DNA of 64,000 nucleotides from JBDRKE01 sp043814315 (GCA_043814315.1 JBDRKE010000033.1:23114-87113), one strand, 5' to 3'; counted from the first letter of the stretch, positions 8,174 to 17,124 are shown. Notes: a model not told the origin generated them from the sequence alone. Program-made: numbers and translations.

Positions 8174-9715
8174 ATGAAAGAGGAATATAATAATCTTTTA
8201 TGCAAAATAGGTCATTCACATTTTTCTGAGAAGAGCATTATTTTGATTATTCTATTCTCAAGTTTTCTAGTCTATGCACCAATCCTCGATAATTATTTTT
8301 CAATGGATGACTTTCTCTATCTTTCATTTGCCCGTGAAAATGGGCTAGCCTTAAAAAGCTTTTTTACACCTGAAAGATGCCATATTCCTGTTATCGCGAG
8401 ATTTCTATTCGTACTTCAATTCAAACTTTTTGGTACTAATCCTTTTCCTTATCATTTAGTTAGCGTATCTTTACATTTGTTGTCTATTTTTCTTTGTATT
8501 AATTTCTTTTCGAAGTTAACATCCAGAAAAGATATTGGATTGTTATCAGGTTTGCTTTTTGCTTTGTCCGCATCGCATTGTAATACAGTCATGTGGATTA
8601 TACTACAAGCTCAGATAATGACTTCTGTGTGGTTTCTTATCTGTGGGATCTATTTTTTAAAATATATGGAGACAAAAAAGCTTTCATTTCTGTTCCTATC
8701 CTTTTTCTTTCATCTTCTTATGCTATTTTCATTTACGAGCGGCTTTAGCGTACCGTTGTTATTCATATCTTTATATTTTATTTTTTATAGTTTTCAAGAA
8801 AATAGGTATCAAAAAATAAGAAAAGGTTTTTTTATAGTCATTCCTTTCATTGCTAACATTGTTTTATTTTTTGTGCTCAACACTATTCTTTTGTCTGGCC
8901 AAGATACTCTTATAGGAAATATGGGCGGTTTAAGCGGGTTTTTAGTGAATCTGCCTCAGGCTGTTTGGTACTTAATGGGAGGAATTTGGTATGGTTACGT
9001 CCGAACATTTATGGGTATATTTGTTCGTAATGCGTGGGGGAATATTTTCGCATATATTATTGTTTTAAGTATATTCGTGCTATCATTTTCCGGGCTTAAA
9101 AAAAATAAAAAATTAATTTTTTGGCTTATAGCTGGTTTGGTATTAACGTATTTTCCGTCTGCGATCCCAAGGAAATCGTGTTATCGTGATTATTTTTGGT
9201 TTGTGACGCGTTTCCGTTATCGGTATTTACCTTGTGTTTTTGCTTCGGCTTTAGTATCAACTGTTTTTTTTAATTTACGTCTACCTAAGAAAAGGTTGCT
9301 TAAGAATATTTTTTGCCTCTTATTATTTATCGCTTCAGGGTTTGTGATCACTCAAAATTATTATGCCATAAGAAAACGTGAATCATATATGCATAATCAA
9401 TCACGTAACTTAGAAATTTTTTTAAAAAAATTCTTGGATAATTTAAATGGTTTTCTTTTAAGTAAAGACACTGTTTATATTATCAATCAAGCCTTTTTTG
9501 ACGAAAATAGTCGATCATATAGGTTTTGTGGTTATGCTTATGCAGGTTGGTACGTGCACCCAAGTCAGGTTTGCAGTATGTATCTTTCTGATGACAATTT
9601 TAGTCGAATAATATTTTTAGAGGAGGATAATTGGCAAAAGTTTATACACGAATCTGTTACAGTGTATCGAATTCAGCCAATAACAGGAAATCTAATTCCT
9701 GCAGTCAAACACTAA
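8174..9715 (+). CDS. GT-C superfamily membrane glycosyltransferase (GT39/PMT-like)
   Basis: About 513 aa with roughly ten membrane segments. An early loop carries FSMDDFLYLSFA; the acidic DD pair after the first membrane helix is the mark of GT-C glycosyltransferases that use polyprenyl-phosphate sugars (ArnT, PMT and related). A periplasmic-type soluble part follows near the C terminus (FDENSRSYRF, VHPSQVCSMYLSDDN). The ATG at 8174 is preferred; an in-frame TTG at 8144 is also possible, and neither has a clear ribosome site. Base composition is far more AT-rich than the flanking genes and codon use is correspondingly skewed. With the 21-bp repeat on both sides this points to horizontal acquisition. 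Donor and acceptor substrates are unknown. Confidence 0.7.
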   Translation: MKEEYNNLLCKIGHSHFSEKSIILIILFSSFLVYAPILDNYFSMDDFLYLSFARENGLALKSFFTPERCHIPVIARFLFVLQFKLFGTNPFPYHLVSVSLHLLSIFLCINFFSKLTSRKDIGLLSGLLFALSASHCNTVMWIILQAQIMTSVWFLICGIYFLKYMETKKLSFLFLSFFFHLLMLFSFTSGFSVPLLFISLYFIFYSFQENRYQKIRKGFFIVIPFIANIVLFFVLNTILLSGQDTLIGNMGGLSGFLVNLPQAVWYLMGGIWYGYVRTFMGIFVRNAWGNIFAYIIVLSIFVLSFSGLKKNKKLIFWLIAGLVLTYFPSAIPRKSCYRDYFWFVTRFRYRYLPCVFASALVSTVFFNLRLPKKRLLKNIFCLLLFIASGFVITQNYYAIRKRESYMHNQSRNLEIFLKKFLDNLNGFLLSKDTVYIINQAFFDENSRSYRFCGYAYAGWYVHPSQVCSMYLSDDNFSRIIFLEEDNWQKFIHESVTVYRIQPITGNLIPAVKH

Positions 9716-9725
9716 AATAAAAAAA

Positions 9726-9746
9726 CGACAGGTTCATTTAAACTAA
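9726..9746 (+). repeat. Right copy of the 21-bp direct repeat
   Basis: Identical to 8040-8060. It lies 10 bp before the start codon of the TtcA-like gene, so the junction of the putative insertion falls in that gene's leader. Confidence 0.8.
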
Positions 9747-9756
9747 GAGAAATTAT

Positions 9757-10476
9757 ATGGCATTATTACAGGGCACGGAGTTTTACATATCGAAGCGCGT
9801 CGGACGGGCGATGGTGGATTATGAGATGCTTTCCGAAGGGGACAAAATCGCGGTGGCAGTCTCCGGCGGCAAGGACAGCCTGACCCTGCTTAAAGTTTTA
9901 GCTGACCGCCAGAGGTTTGTGCCTATCAAATACGAACTCCTGGCTGTCCATATTGATTTAGGGTATCCGCGCTCCCTGGCCAAGACCCTGGAAAAATACT
10001 TCAAAAAAATCAAAGTCAAATATCATATTGAAAAAGTGGATACCCTCAGGAAGACGAAGCCCAAAGACATCAGTTGCTTCTGGTGTTCCTGGAACAGGCG
10101 AAAGGCCTTGTTTGAGACGGCAAACAGATTTGGCTGCACGAAAGTGGCCTTTGGCCACCATAAGGACGATATCGTGGAGACCCTCCTGCTGAATTTATTC
10201 TTTCACGGCGAGTTTTCCGCCATGTCCCCTAAGCAGCCCTTGTTTGAGGGTAAGATCGTTATCATCAGGCCCCTGGCCTATGTAGAGGAAGATAGGATCA
10301 GGAAATTTGCCAGGGAGGCCGGCTTTCCCCACGAGAAATGCTCCTGCCCCAACTCCCTGACTTCTAACCGCACGAAGATGGCTCGCATCATTAAGGAATT
10401 GGAAAAAGTCTGCCCCGAGATAAAGACCAACATTTTCAAAAGCGCCAAAAGGGTCAAGCAGGATTATTTGCTTTAA
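9757..10476 (+). CDS. TtcA/TtuA-family tRNA-thiolation PP-loop protein
   Basis: A 239-aa ATP pyrophosphatase of the adenine-nucleotide alpha-hydrolase superfamily. The PP-loop SGGKDS lies near residue 36 (VAVSGGKDSLTLLKVL), a CxxC pair follows at FWCSW (CFWC), and FGHHKDDIVETLLLN matches the family. A CSCP motif lies near the C terminus. TtcA places sulfur on cytidine 32 of tRNAs with an iron-sulfur cluster bound by these cysteines; related TtuA acts on position 54. The start follows AGAGAAATTAT with no strong Shine-Dalgarno. Which nucleoside is modified cannot be decided from sequence. Confidence 0.85.
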   Translation: MALLQGTEFYISKRVGRAMVDYEMLSEGDKIAVAVSGGKDSLTLLKVLADRQRFVPIKYELLAVHIDLGYPRSLAKTLEKYFKKIKVKYHIEKVDTLRKTKPKDISCFWCSWNRRKALFETANRFGCTKVAFGHHKDDIVETLLLNLFFHGEFSAMSPKQPLFEGKIVIIRPLAYVEEDRIRKFAREAGFPHEKCSCPNSLTSNRTKMARIIKELEKVCPEIKTNIFKSAKRVKQDYLL

Positions 10477-10494
10477 TGGGCTTGCGGATAGTGG

Positions 10495-10500
10495 TATAAT
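10495..10500 (+). promoter_or_regulatory. -10 box placed for a leaderless rmuC mRNA
   Basis: A perfect TATAAT ends 6 nt before the ATG at 10507, so transcription would begin at or beside the start codon. The -35 region (TTTAAT at 10472, 17 bp upstream) is weak. The same arrangement is seen before bamA and archease. Confidence 0.5.
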
Positions 10501-10506
10501 AAATCT

Positions 10507-11439
10507 ATGAATTGGGTAATCGCAATACTATTCTTGGGATTTGCTTTGGCCGTGATCCTTATCGTTCTGAGGATTTCATCCCAGATGAATGAGCGCCTCA
10601 GCTCAATGAATCAGGCCCTTCAGGCAGCGCATCAGACGATCGGCCAAAACCTAAGCAGTTTTGGCAGCGTCAAGGAGCAACTCGGTAAGCTAGAGGCCAC
10701 CAATGCCCAGATACTTGAGGTGAGCAAAAATCTGGCCAGTTTTCAGGAGCTTTTACGCGCGCCTAAATTCAGAGGCCAGATGGGAGAAACGCTCCTCGAA
10801 AATTTATTGGCACAGGTCTTGCCCAGAGAGCACTTCCATATCCAGTATCGGTTTAAGTCCGGCGATACTGTGGATGCCGTCATCCACTTAGGCGAACGCC
10901 TTGTTCCCATTGATGCGAAGTTTAGCCTGGAGAATTTTCAGAAGATGCTGGATGCCCAGGAGGAGCCCTTGAAGGCTTCATTCCGAAGAAAATTTATCCA
11001 GGATGTTAAAAACCGCGTCAATGAAATCTCAGAAAAGTATATTCTGCCCCAGGAGAACACCTATGATTTTTCCCTGATGTACATACCTGCGGAGAATGTC
11101 TATTATGAGGTCATCATCAAAGAAGACCTTTTTTCTTATTGCATGTCCAAGAAGGTTATCCCGGTTTCACCCAATACGTTCTATGCCTATCTTCAGGTTA
11201 TCTGTTTAGGGCTCAAAGGGTTAAAGATTGAGGAAAATGCCAAGGTCATATTAAAAAATCTTAGTATGCTGACCATAGAAATCAATAAGTTCAAGGAAGA
11301 TTTTGACACTTTAGGCATTCATCTTGGTAATGCCAGGAACAAATACGAAGACAGCCAAAAGAGGCTGGATAGGTTCTCGGACAGATTGACGGGTATTCAG
11401 GATGCCGAGCAGATAGAGGGAGGCCAAGGAAAGGCATGA
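10507..11439 (+). CDS. rmuC: RmuC-family DNA recombination protein
   Basis: A 310-aa protein with an N-terminal membrane anchor (about residues 4-22), a coiled-coil stretch (30-85) and the RmuC nuclease-like core (RGQMGETLLENLLAQVLP, VDAVIHLGERLVPIDAKFSL, YIPAENVYYEVI). The D-x-K motif in PIDAKF belongs to the PD-(D/E)XK fold. RmuC limits rearrangements at inverted repeats in E. coli, which is notable in a genome so rich in palindromes. The stop overlaps the next gene by ATGA. Confidence 0.9.
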   Translation: MNWVIAILFLGFALAVILIVLRISSQMNERLSSMNQALQAAHQTIGQNLSSFGSVKEQLGKLEATNAQILEVSKNLASFQELLRAPKFRGQMGETLLENLLAQVLPREHFHIQYRFKSGDTVDAVIHLGERLVPIDAKFSLENFQKMLDAQEEPLKASFRRKFIQDVKNRVNEISEKYILPQENTYDFSLMYIPAENVYYEVIIKEDLFSYCMSKKVIPVSPNTFYAYLQVICLGLKGLKIEENAKVILKNLSMLTIEINKFKEDFDTLGIHLGNARNKYEDSQKRLDRFSDRLTGIQDAEQIEGGQGKA

Positions 11440-11735
11440 ATACGAATAGCTTTCATCCGGGGACCGCAGCTATTCTTTCCTTTATATTTAACGGCCTCGG
11501 CCAGCTCTACAACGGCCAGCTCTTTAAAGGATTGGCGGTTATTTTCATCTCTTTTGTCAATATACTCGTATTCCTCGTCGGAAGCATTTTAATCGCGTTT
11601 TGGTTATTAGGAAAAACTGTCTCCGCCAATGCCCTGTGTTGGGGCCTTTCCCTCTTTTTTATCGGGTTGATTTCCATAGCCCTTTTAGGTATCTACAGCA
11701 TTGTGGACGCCTACCGGACCGCCGCCAAGAAATGA
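11436..11735 (+). CDS. Small membrane protein, TM2-like
   Basis: A 99-aa protein with three predicted membrane segments. GLGQLYNGQLFKGL near the N terminus resembles the glycine/tyrosine hairpin of TM2 and DUF5683-type proteins. It starts inside the rmuC stop (ATGA overlap) and its own stop overlaps the DUF167 gene the same way, so the three form one translationally coupled operon. No function is known. Confidence 0.7.
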   Translation: MNTNSFHPGTAAILSFIFNGLGQLYNGQLFKGLAVIFISFVNILVFLVGSILIAFWLLGKTVSANALCWGLSLFFIGLISIALLGIYSIVDAYRTAAKK

Positions 11736-11950
11736 TTCTAGATGTTCGCGTTATCCCCAAAGCCAGCCGCAGCCTCGTTGTTAAAAAAGACAATTCTTTA
11801 AAGGTTTATTTGACCAAGCCCGCTACCGGGGGCCTTGCGAACAGAGAGCTCATTTGCCTGTTATCCGAATATCTCAACATAAAAAAATACCAGATAAAAA
11901 TTATTAAAGGTGAGAAATCAAGAGATAAACTCATTCAGGTTGATGGCTGA
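11732..11950 (+). CDS. DUF167 / YggU family protein
   Basis: A 72-aa protein; the family has a small alpha/beta fold. DVRVIPKASRS, LTKPATGGLANRELICLLSE and IIKGEKSRDKLIQV match the conserved DUF167 (UPF0235) pattern P-x-A...G-x-AN-x-E...G-x-x-S-x-x-K. The ATG at 11732 lies in the overlap with the previous TGA. Function of the family is unknown. Confidence 0.9.
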   Translation: MILDVRVIPKASRSLVVKKDNSLKVYLTKPATGGLANRELICLLSEYLNIKKYQIKIIKGEKSRDKLIQVDG

Positions 11951-12650
11951 TGGCTCAAACTTAACCTGCGCTTTCAGCCATCGCCAACTCGGTAACATGT
12001 CTTTATTCTATGGGGACACGGAAGGCGCGTTTATCCATCGCAGGAGATTTCTGGAGCCTTTAGGTATGGATTATCGGGATTTAGTCTGCGCAGGGCAAAT
12101 CCATTCTGACCGCATCCACTATGTTACAGAGCAGGATAAAGGCAAAGGAGCTTCTTCGCATGAGGCCTCTATTACGGATACGGATGCCCTGATTACCGAT
12201 AAGAAAGATTTGCCTTTGGCTATATTTACGGCAGATTGCTTATCCGTCTTTTTATATGATCCTGTAAGGCCGGCTATCGGCTTGATTCATGCGGGCTGGC
12301 GCGGCTCCAAAGAGAATATTACGCTTAAGGCCCTGCAGCGCATGCAGGAGGTTTTTCAGACAGACCCTGCCTGTTTACGCGCGGGTTTCGGACCGGCTAT
12401 AGGGGCCTGTTGCTATGAGGTCCGTCAAGACGTGCGCGCGAATTTCAGCGCGGGTTTTAAGGAAGAAGACAACCGTTATTATCTGGATCTGGCCTCCATC
12501 AACGAAAAACAACTTTTGGATTTAGGGGTCAAGGCGGAAAATGTGATTCATGATTTTATTTGTACTTCCTGCCGCAATGATGATTTTTTTTCCTACCGCA
12601 AAGAGGGAAAAGGTTGCGGTAGAATCATGTCTGTGATGATGTTAAAATGA
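11943..12650 (+). CDS. pgeF: Peptidoglycan editing factor PgeF / laccase-domain protein
   Basis: A 235-aa cytoplasmic protein of the YfiH/YlmD family. Zinc-binding and active-site motifs are present: TADCLSVFLYDP, GLIHAGWRGS, GPAIGACCYEV, CTSCRNDDFFSYRKE. Members act on purine nucleosides or keep L-Ser-containing muropeptides out of peptidoglycan. I prefer ATG 11943, which overlaps the DUF167 stop by 8 bp, over an upstream GTG at 11910. The stop overlaps the sirtuin gene by 4 bp, continuing the operon. Confidence 0.9.
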   Translation: MADGSNLTCAFSHRQLGNMSLFYGDTEGAFIHRRRFLEPLGMDYRDLVCAGQIHSDRIHYVTEQDKGKGASSHEASITDTDALITDKKDLPLAIFTADCLSVFLYDPVRPAIGLIHAGWRGSKENITLKALQRMQEVFQTDPACLRAGFGPAIGACCYEVRQDVRANFSAGFKEEDNRYYLDLASINEKQLLDLGVKAENVIHDFICTSCRNDDFFSYRKEGKGCGRIMSVMMLK

Positions 12651-13459
12651 TCCCTGAAAAACTCAAAGAAGTTATAAAAAAAAGCTGTAAAAAAGATTCT
12701 GTCGTATGCCTGAGTGGTGCGGGGATATCTGCAGAAAGCGGTATCCCGACATTTAGAGGCAAGGCAGGCTTATGGGAGAAATATGACCCTCAGATTTACG
12801 CTTATAGCGAGGGCCTCATCTCTCTCTTAAGGGAAAAACCGGAAGAGTTAGCCAATTTTATTGTAGATTTTTATTCTGTTCTTCTTCGGGCCCGGTTTAA
12901 TCCTGCTCATGCAGCTCTCTCGGCACTGGAAAAAAAGGGGATATTAAGATGCGTTATTACCCAAAACATCGACGATCTTCATAGATTGTCGGGCCAACGT
13001 CATATTATCGAGCTGCACGGTAATGCCTTTAGAGCTAAATGCGGAGGTTGCTGTAAAGAAACGGTTCTGGAGAAAGAGGACATCGGGGAATTCATCCAAT
13101 CCCTAAAAAAAAGCCGTCCGTCGCGCACAGCGCTGCTGAAGATTCTTAGCCAATATTTCCCGCGCTGTTCTTGCGGCTCCCGATTCAGAATCGATATTGT
13201 TTTGTTTGGAGAGATGCTTCCCCGGGAAGCTTTGTCCAACGCCTTAAGATCTTTGGATAACTGTCGCCTTCTTTTACTGATAGGCACTTCTTTGGAGGTT
13301 TATCCTGCGGCAAGTTTACCTCTGTACGCTAAAGAAAGAGGAGCGATACTCGTTGAAATCAATAGCAGCCCAGGTGCTTTATCGCCCATCTGCGATTACA
13401 GAATTCAAGGCTCGGCTTGCCAGGTTTTGCCAGAGATATTAAGCGTATTCGAGGAATAG
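12647..13459 (+). CDS. cobB: Sir2-family NAD-dependent protein deacylase
   Basis: A 270-aa sirtuin. NAD-binding GAGISAESGIPTFRG is at residues ~25-39, TQNIDDLH contains the Asn-Asp pair, and LHGNAF the catalytic His. The zinc ribbon is formed by CGGC and CSC (PRCSCGSRF), followed by VLFGEMLP and LIGTSLEVYPA. Cytoplasmic; removes acyl groups from lysines using NAD. Start codon overlaps the previous gene (ATGA). Confidence 0.93.
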   Translation: MIPEKLKEVIKKSCKKDSVVCLSGAGISAESGIPTFRGKAGLWEKYDPQIYAYSEGLISLLREKPEELANFIVDFYSVLLRARFNPAHAALSALEKKGILRCVITQNIDDLHRLSGQRHIIELHGNAFRAKCGGCCKETVLEKEDIGEFIQSLKKSRPSRTALLKILSQYFPRCSCGSRFRIDIVLFGEMLPREALSNALRSLDNCRLLLLIGTSLEVYPAASLPLYAKERGAILVEINSSPGALSPICDYRIQGSACQVLPEILSVFEE

Positions 13460-13464
13460 CCTCC

Positions 13465-13707
13465 ATGCCGCAGAAGTTTTCTCTTGAGTTTATATTGCAC
13501 GTGCACGGCCCCGCGGGAGAGTCGATTAAGAGTGCGCTTTCGGAATTCGGCGATCATTTAGAGATTACGGATGACACGCAAGGCTCAGGAGAGGCCCGGG
13601 ATTTTAAAATTCGAATCCATACGGAAGATCCGACACTCGTATTTGACGTCTGCTCGCAGTTCGGAAGGATAAAGTCAGTTAAGATTAACGAAGAAGGGGG
13701 GCTTTAA
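13465..13707 (+). CDS. Small hypothetical protein
   Basis: An 80-aa protein of alternating beta and alpha segments (FSLEFILHVHGPAGESIKSAL, DFKIRIHTEDPTLVFDV) that ends one base before the flavodoxin-like gene. I prefer ATG 13465; an in-frame start at 13417 would overlap the sirtuin gene by 43 bp. I do not recognise the family; a ferredoxin-like or ACT-like fold is possible. Tight spacing in the operon argues that it is real. Confidence 0.6.
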   Translation: MPQKFSLEFILHVHGPAGESIKSALSEFGDHLEITDDTQGSGEARDFKIRIHTEDPTLVFDVCSQFGRIKSVKINEEGGL

Positions 13708-14184
13708 ATGGCAAAGGCATTGGTTATCTATCATTCCAGGTCGGGAAACACCAAAAAGATGGCGCAGTTTGTTGCGCAGGGGATTGAGAAAGAAGGCTGC
13801 GGAGCTGTTTTAAAAGACGCCAAAGATGTCGCTGTCGATGAATTACTTAAGTACGATTGTCTCGTGATCGGCTCGCCCACTTACTACGGCACTATGGCAG
13901 CTGAGATTAAACAACTTTTGGATGAGTCAGTAAAATTCCATGGTAAACTGGAGGGAAAAGTCGGTGCGGCCTTTGCCTCCAGTGCCAATGTGGCCGGAGG
14001 TAATGAAACCACGGTCTTAGATATATTGAACGCCATGCTGATTCATGGTATGATAATTCAAGGCGACCCGCAGGGAGACCATTACGGAGCCGTGGCTATC
14101 GGAGCGCCTGACGACAGGGCCACGAAGGAGTGCCTCAGGATGGGCTCGCGCGTCGCGAAATTAATAAAGAAAATTGCAGGTTGA
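13708..14184 (+). CDS. Flavodoxin-like NAD(P)H:quinone oxidoreductase family protein
   Basis: A 158-aa flavodoxin fold. YHSRSGNTKKMAQ is the FMN phosphate loop, and GSPTYYGTMAAEIKQLLDE plus ASSANVAGGNETT the isoalloxazine loops, as in WrbA/FldA-like proteins. Cytoplasmic electron transfer or quinone reduction is likely. It begins on the base after the preceding stop, and cutA follows 5 bp later. Confidence 0.88.
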   Translation: MAKALVIYHSRSGNTKKMAQFVAQGIEKEGCGAVLKDAKDVAVDELLKYDCLVIGSPTYYGTMAAEIKQLLDESVKFHGKLEGKVGAAFASSANVAGGNETTVLDILNAMLIHGMIIQGDPQGDHYGAVAIGAPDDRATKECLRMGSRVAKLIKKIAG

Positions 14185-14189
14185 TTTCA

Positions 14190-14513
14190 ATGTACATCGT
14201 TATCTTAATAACTGTTTCGAACAAAGAAGAATCAGAGCGAATTGCTCATGAGCTTATAAAAAATAAGCTTGTAGCCTGCGTGAATATGCTGGAGGGTGTG
14301 ACGTCTCTGTTTTGGTGGGAGGGTAAAATCGATAAAGCCAAAGAAGTGCTCCTGGTGGCCAAGTCCAAGAAGGAGAAACTGGCCAAGATTATCAGATGCG
14401 TTAAATCCCTGCACAGTTACGAGGTGCCCGAGATTATTGCCCTGCCGATTATAGGGGGTAATAGAGCTTATTTAAAATGGATTGATATATCCCTCGCAGC
14501 AACTAGTAAATAG
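14190..14513 (+). CDS. cutA: CutA1 divalent-cation tolerance protein
   Basis: A 107-aa homotrimeric small protein. VACVNMLEGVTSLFWWEGKI and HSYEVPEIIALPIIGGN are the family signatures. The ATG at 14190 is chosen because it begins exactly at the conserved N-terminal strand (MYIVILITVSNKEESERIA). CutA is linked to copper tolerance in E. coli but its biochemical role is unsettled. Confidence 0.93.
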   Translation: MYIVILITVSNKEESERIAHELIKNKLVACVNMLEGVTSLFWWEGKIDKAKEVLLVAKSKKEKLAKIIRCVKSLHSYEVPEIIALPIIGGNRAYLKWIDISLAATSK

Positions 14514-14579
14514 AGGGGTGCTCGGGATCATATCCATGAATTCTAAGGCCCAAGCTAATTCGATAGTCGGAGGCGAGGA

Positions 14580-15248
14580 ATGAATCTTTCAGGAACACCT
14601 CTTGATTACCTTATAGCGTTTTTTGGGGGAGTGCTCGTCAGCTTTACTCCTTGCGTCTACCCCCTTATTCCGATAACCGTCGGTTATATCGGGGTCAAGG
14701 CCGGTAGCTCTAAGTCCCGGGGTTTCTTTTTGAGCGCCAGCTATGTGACGGGGATTGCCGTGACATATTCTTTGTTAGGGCTCCTGGCATCCCTGACGGG
14801 AACGATTTTTGGAAGCATCAGCTCAAGCCCCATAGCCTACTTTTTTGTGGGAGCCGTTATTATCCTGTTCGGGCTCTCGATGCTGGATTTATTTATCATT
14901 CCTGTTCCCCGCTTCATTAAACTGCCCTCCCTTAAGAAACAAAATACTTTTTCGGCATTTATATTAGGTTTGAGTTCCGGCCTGATAGCCGCACCCTGCC
15001 TGACTCCTGTGCTCGGTTCGATTCTCGTTTATTTAACGACGAAAAGAAATTTACTTTACGGGATCACTCTCTTGTTCAGCTTTGCTTACGGAATGGGTTC
15101 TGTTTTGATTCTCCTGGGGACTTTTAGCGGCGTGTTAGTCAATCTTCCCAAATCCGGCAAATGGATGGGAATCATCAAGAGGCTTGCGGCGTTTGTTCTC
15201 ATACTCTTGGGGGCCTATTTTATTGTTACAGCCATAAGGAGGTTATAA
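14580..15248 (+). CDS. ccdA: CcdA/DsbD-like thiol-disulfide transmembrane transporter
   Basis: A 222-aa protein with six membrane segments. The two membrane cysteines that shuttle electrons are in FTPCVYPLIPIT and AAPCLTPVLGS, as in CcdA/DsbD-beta. It passes reducing power from cytoplasmic thioredoxin to the periplasm. GGAGGCGAGG precedes the ATG. The next gene, a TlpA-like lipoprotein, starts 1 bp after the stop and is its probable partner. Confidence 0.92.
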   Translation: MNLSGTPLDYLIAFFGGVLVSFTPCVYPLIPITVGYIGVKAGSSKSRGFFLSASYVTGIAVTYSLLGLLASLTGTIFGSISSSPIAYFFVGAVIILFGLSMLDLFIIPVPRFIKLPSLKKQNTFSAFILGLSSGLIAAPCLTPVLGSILVYLTTKRNLLYGITLLFSFAYGMGSVLILLGTFSGVLVNLPKSGKWMGIIKRLAAFVLILLGAYFIVTAIRRL

Positions 15249-15249
15249 C

Positions 15250-15750
15250 TTGAATAAACATTTCGTTAAAGTTACTGTTTTTTTGGTTTTGCTTGTTTTT
15301 TGCGGCATCGGGTGCAGTTGCGCTAAAGAGCAGGAAGCGGCGGATCTTTCCAGCGCCCCGGATTTCCAGTTGCAGGATTTAAGCCAGGCCACGTATACGC
15401 TCTCCAGTTATAAGGACAAACAGCAGCCGGTTATTTTATTTTTCTGGACCACATGGTGCCCTTATTGCCGTGAAGAATTGGCGGTGTTGAAGGAGAAATA
15501 TGCCAAACTATTGACGGATGGCTGGGAGCTTTTTGCTGTCAACATAGGAGAGCAGGGGAGTCGAATAGATAATTTCGTCAAAAGCTCCTCCCTGCCTTTT
15601 AAGGTCCTTCTGGATAAGACCACATCCGTAGCAAAATCCTTTGGAGTCTTCGGTGTCCCCACCTATGTCTTCATCGGGAAAGACGGGAATATTACCGCCA
15701 AGGAGCATTATTTCCCGCAAGACACAATCAAAGAACTTATGGAACTATAG
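15250..15750 (+). CDS. TlpA/ResA-like thioredoxin lipoprotein
   Basis: A 166-aa exported protein. The N terminus has a lipobox (FCGIGCSC), so it is probably anchored to a membrane. The thioredoxin fold has WTTWCPYCREEL with the CxxC pair and the cis-proline GVPTYVFIG. The start is TTG at 15250, decided by AGGAGG at 15237-15242, 7 nt upstream. It likely takes electrons from the adjacent CcdA to reduce periplasmic disulfides. Confidence 0.88.
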   Translation: MNKHFVKVTVFLVLLVFCGIGCSCAKEQEAADLSSAPDFQLQDLSQATYTLSSYKDKQQPVILFFWTTWCPYCREELAVLKEKYAKLLTDGWELFAVNIGEQGSRIDNFVKSSSLPFKVLLDKTTSVAKSFGVFGVPTYVFIGKDGNITAKEHYFPQDTIKELMEL

Positions 15751-15762
15751 GCAGAGTCTCTT

Positions 15763-17124
15763 ATGAATAACGCCTTATTGATGGATCTTTATGAGCTGAC
15801 GATGGCCCAGAGCTATCTTGTGTATAAGAAAGAGGCTCGCGCCACCTTTGATTTATTCGTCAGGAAATTGCCAAGAAACCGAGCGTACCTGGTCTTCTGC
15901 GGGCTCGACGATATCTTGCATTACATAAGAACCTTAAGATTCAATAAAGATGATTTAGCATATCTTAAGAGTACAAAGTTATTATCTTCGGATTTTCTGG
16001 GATATTTAAAGCAGTTTAGATTTACAGGCGATATTTGGGGGATGCGCGAAGGCCAGGTTTTCTTTGCCAACGAACCTGTCCTGCGAGTTACCGCCCCCAT
16101 CATAGAAGCTCAGATCATTGAAAGTTTCCTGCTCAACACCGTCAATTTGCAGACCATGATTGCCAGTAAAGCCAGCCGCGTGGTTTCGGCGGCGGGTAAG
16201 AGAAACGTCTATGATTTCTCTCTCAGGAGGACCCACGGCCAGGATGCGGGAGTCAAGGTAGCGCGCTCCTCTTACATCGCAGGTTTTTCCGGCACTTCCT
16301 GTGTCCTGGCAGGCAAATTGTACGGCCTGCCTATAGTAGGGACTATGGCGCATTCTTTTGTCATGTCCTTTAAACAGGAGATCGACAGCTTCATGGCTTA
16401 CGCCCGCGTTTTCCCCGAGCGTACCATACTGCTCGTAGATACTTACGAAACACAGAAGGGCATTGCCAATGCCATTGCCGTGGGATTGTATCTGAAAGAC
16501 AGAGGCTATCAGTTACAAGGTATACGATTGGACAGCCCGGATATTGCTTCTTTGTCGAAGATGGCACGAAGGTCCCTCGATAAGGCAGGGCTTAAGAAAG
16601 TCAAGATTTTTGCCAGCGGCAATCTGGATGAGTTTAAGATAAAAAACCTGCTGGATCAGAAGGCCTGCGTTGACAGTTTCGGGGTGGGCACCCATATGGG
16701 AGTCAGTATCGACGCGCCCAGCCTGGATGTTATTTATAAAATCAGCGAAGTGACGCACGATTCACGGGAGTTTTTGCCCACGATGAAATTAAGTAAAGGC
16801 AAGGTGACCTATCCGGGGAGAAAGCAGGCCTATAGAGTTGTGAACGCAAAAGGAAAATACGTAAAAGACATATTGGGCCTTGAGAATGAAAGGATCAAGG
16901 CAGATAAGCTGTTGATAAAAGTGGTTGACGGCGGGAGAATCATTTACAAGACTCCCGCGTTAGATAAAATCAGGGATTACGTGGCGACTTGTCTTTTAAA
17001 AATTCCTCCGGAGCTAAAACAGGCGGCTACTCAATATTCCTATCCTGTTGTTGTTAGCGATGGCCTTAAAAAGTTAAGAAGCGCTTTAGAGCGCCAGATA
17101 CAGAAGAGGCAGTGCGTTGGATAA
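15763..17124 (+). CDS. pncB: Nicotinate phosphoribosyltransferase
   Basis: A 453-aa enzyme making nicotinate mononucleotide in the NAD salvage route. DLYELTMAQSY at the N terminus, the FSLRRTHGQDAG active-site segment, GTMAHSFVMSF and IRLDSPDI / FASGNLDEF / DSFGVGTHMG follow the family order. It overlaps the next gene by 8 bp. NAD supply fits the sirtuin nearby, though that link is loose. Confidence 0.93.
   Translation: MNNALLMDLYELTMAQSYLVYKKEARATFDLFVRKLPRNRAYLVFCGLDDILHYIRTLRFNKDDLAYLKSTKLLSSDFLGYLKQFRFTGDIWGMREGQVFFANEPVLRVTAPIIEAQIIESFLLNTVNLQTMIASKASRVVSAAGKRNVYDFSLRRTHGQDAGVKVARSSYIAGFSGTSCVLAGKLYGLPIVGTMAHSFVMSFKQEIDSFMAYARVFPERTILLVDTYETQKGIANAIAVGLYLKDRGYQLQGIRLDSPDIASLSKMARRSLDKAGLKKVKIFASGNLDEFKIKNLLDQKACVDSFGVGTHMGVSIDAPSLDVIYKISEVTHDSREFLPTMKLSKGKVTYPGRKQAYRVVNAKGKYVKDILGLENERIKADKLLIKVVDGGRIIYKTPALDKIRDYVATCLLKIPPELKQAATQYSYPVVVSDGLKKLRSALERQIQKRQCVG

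Noticed and set aside
13417..13464. Upstream start for the small protein after the sirtuin
   Set aside because: It would overlap the sirtuin coding end by 43 bp and adds residues of no conserved character; the ATG at 13465 is simpler.
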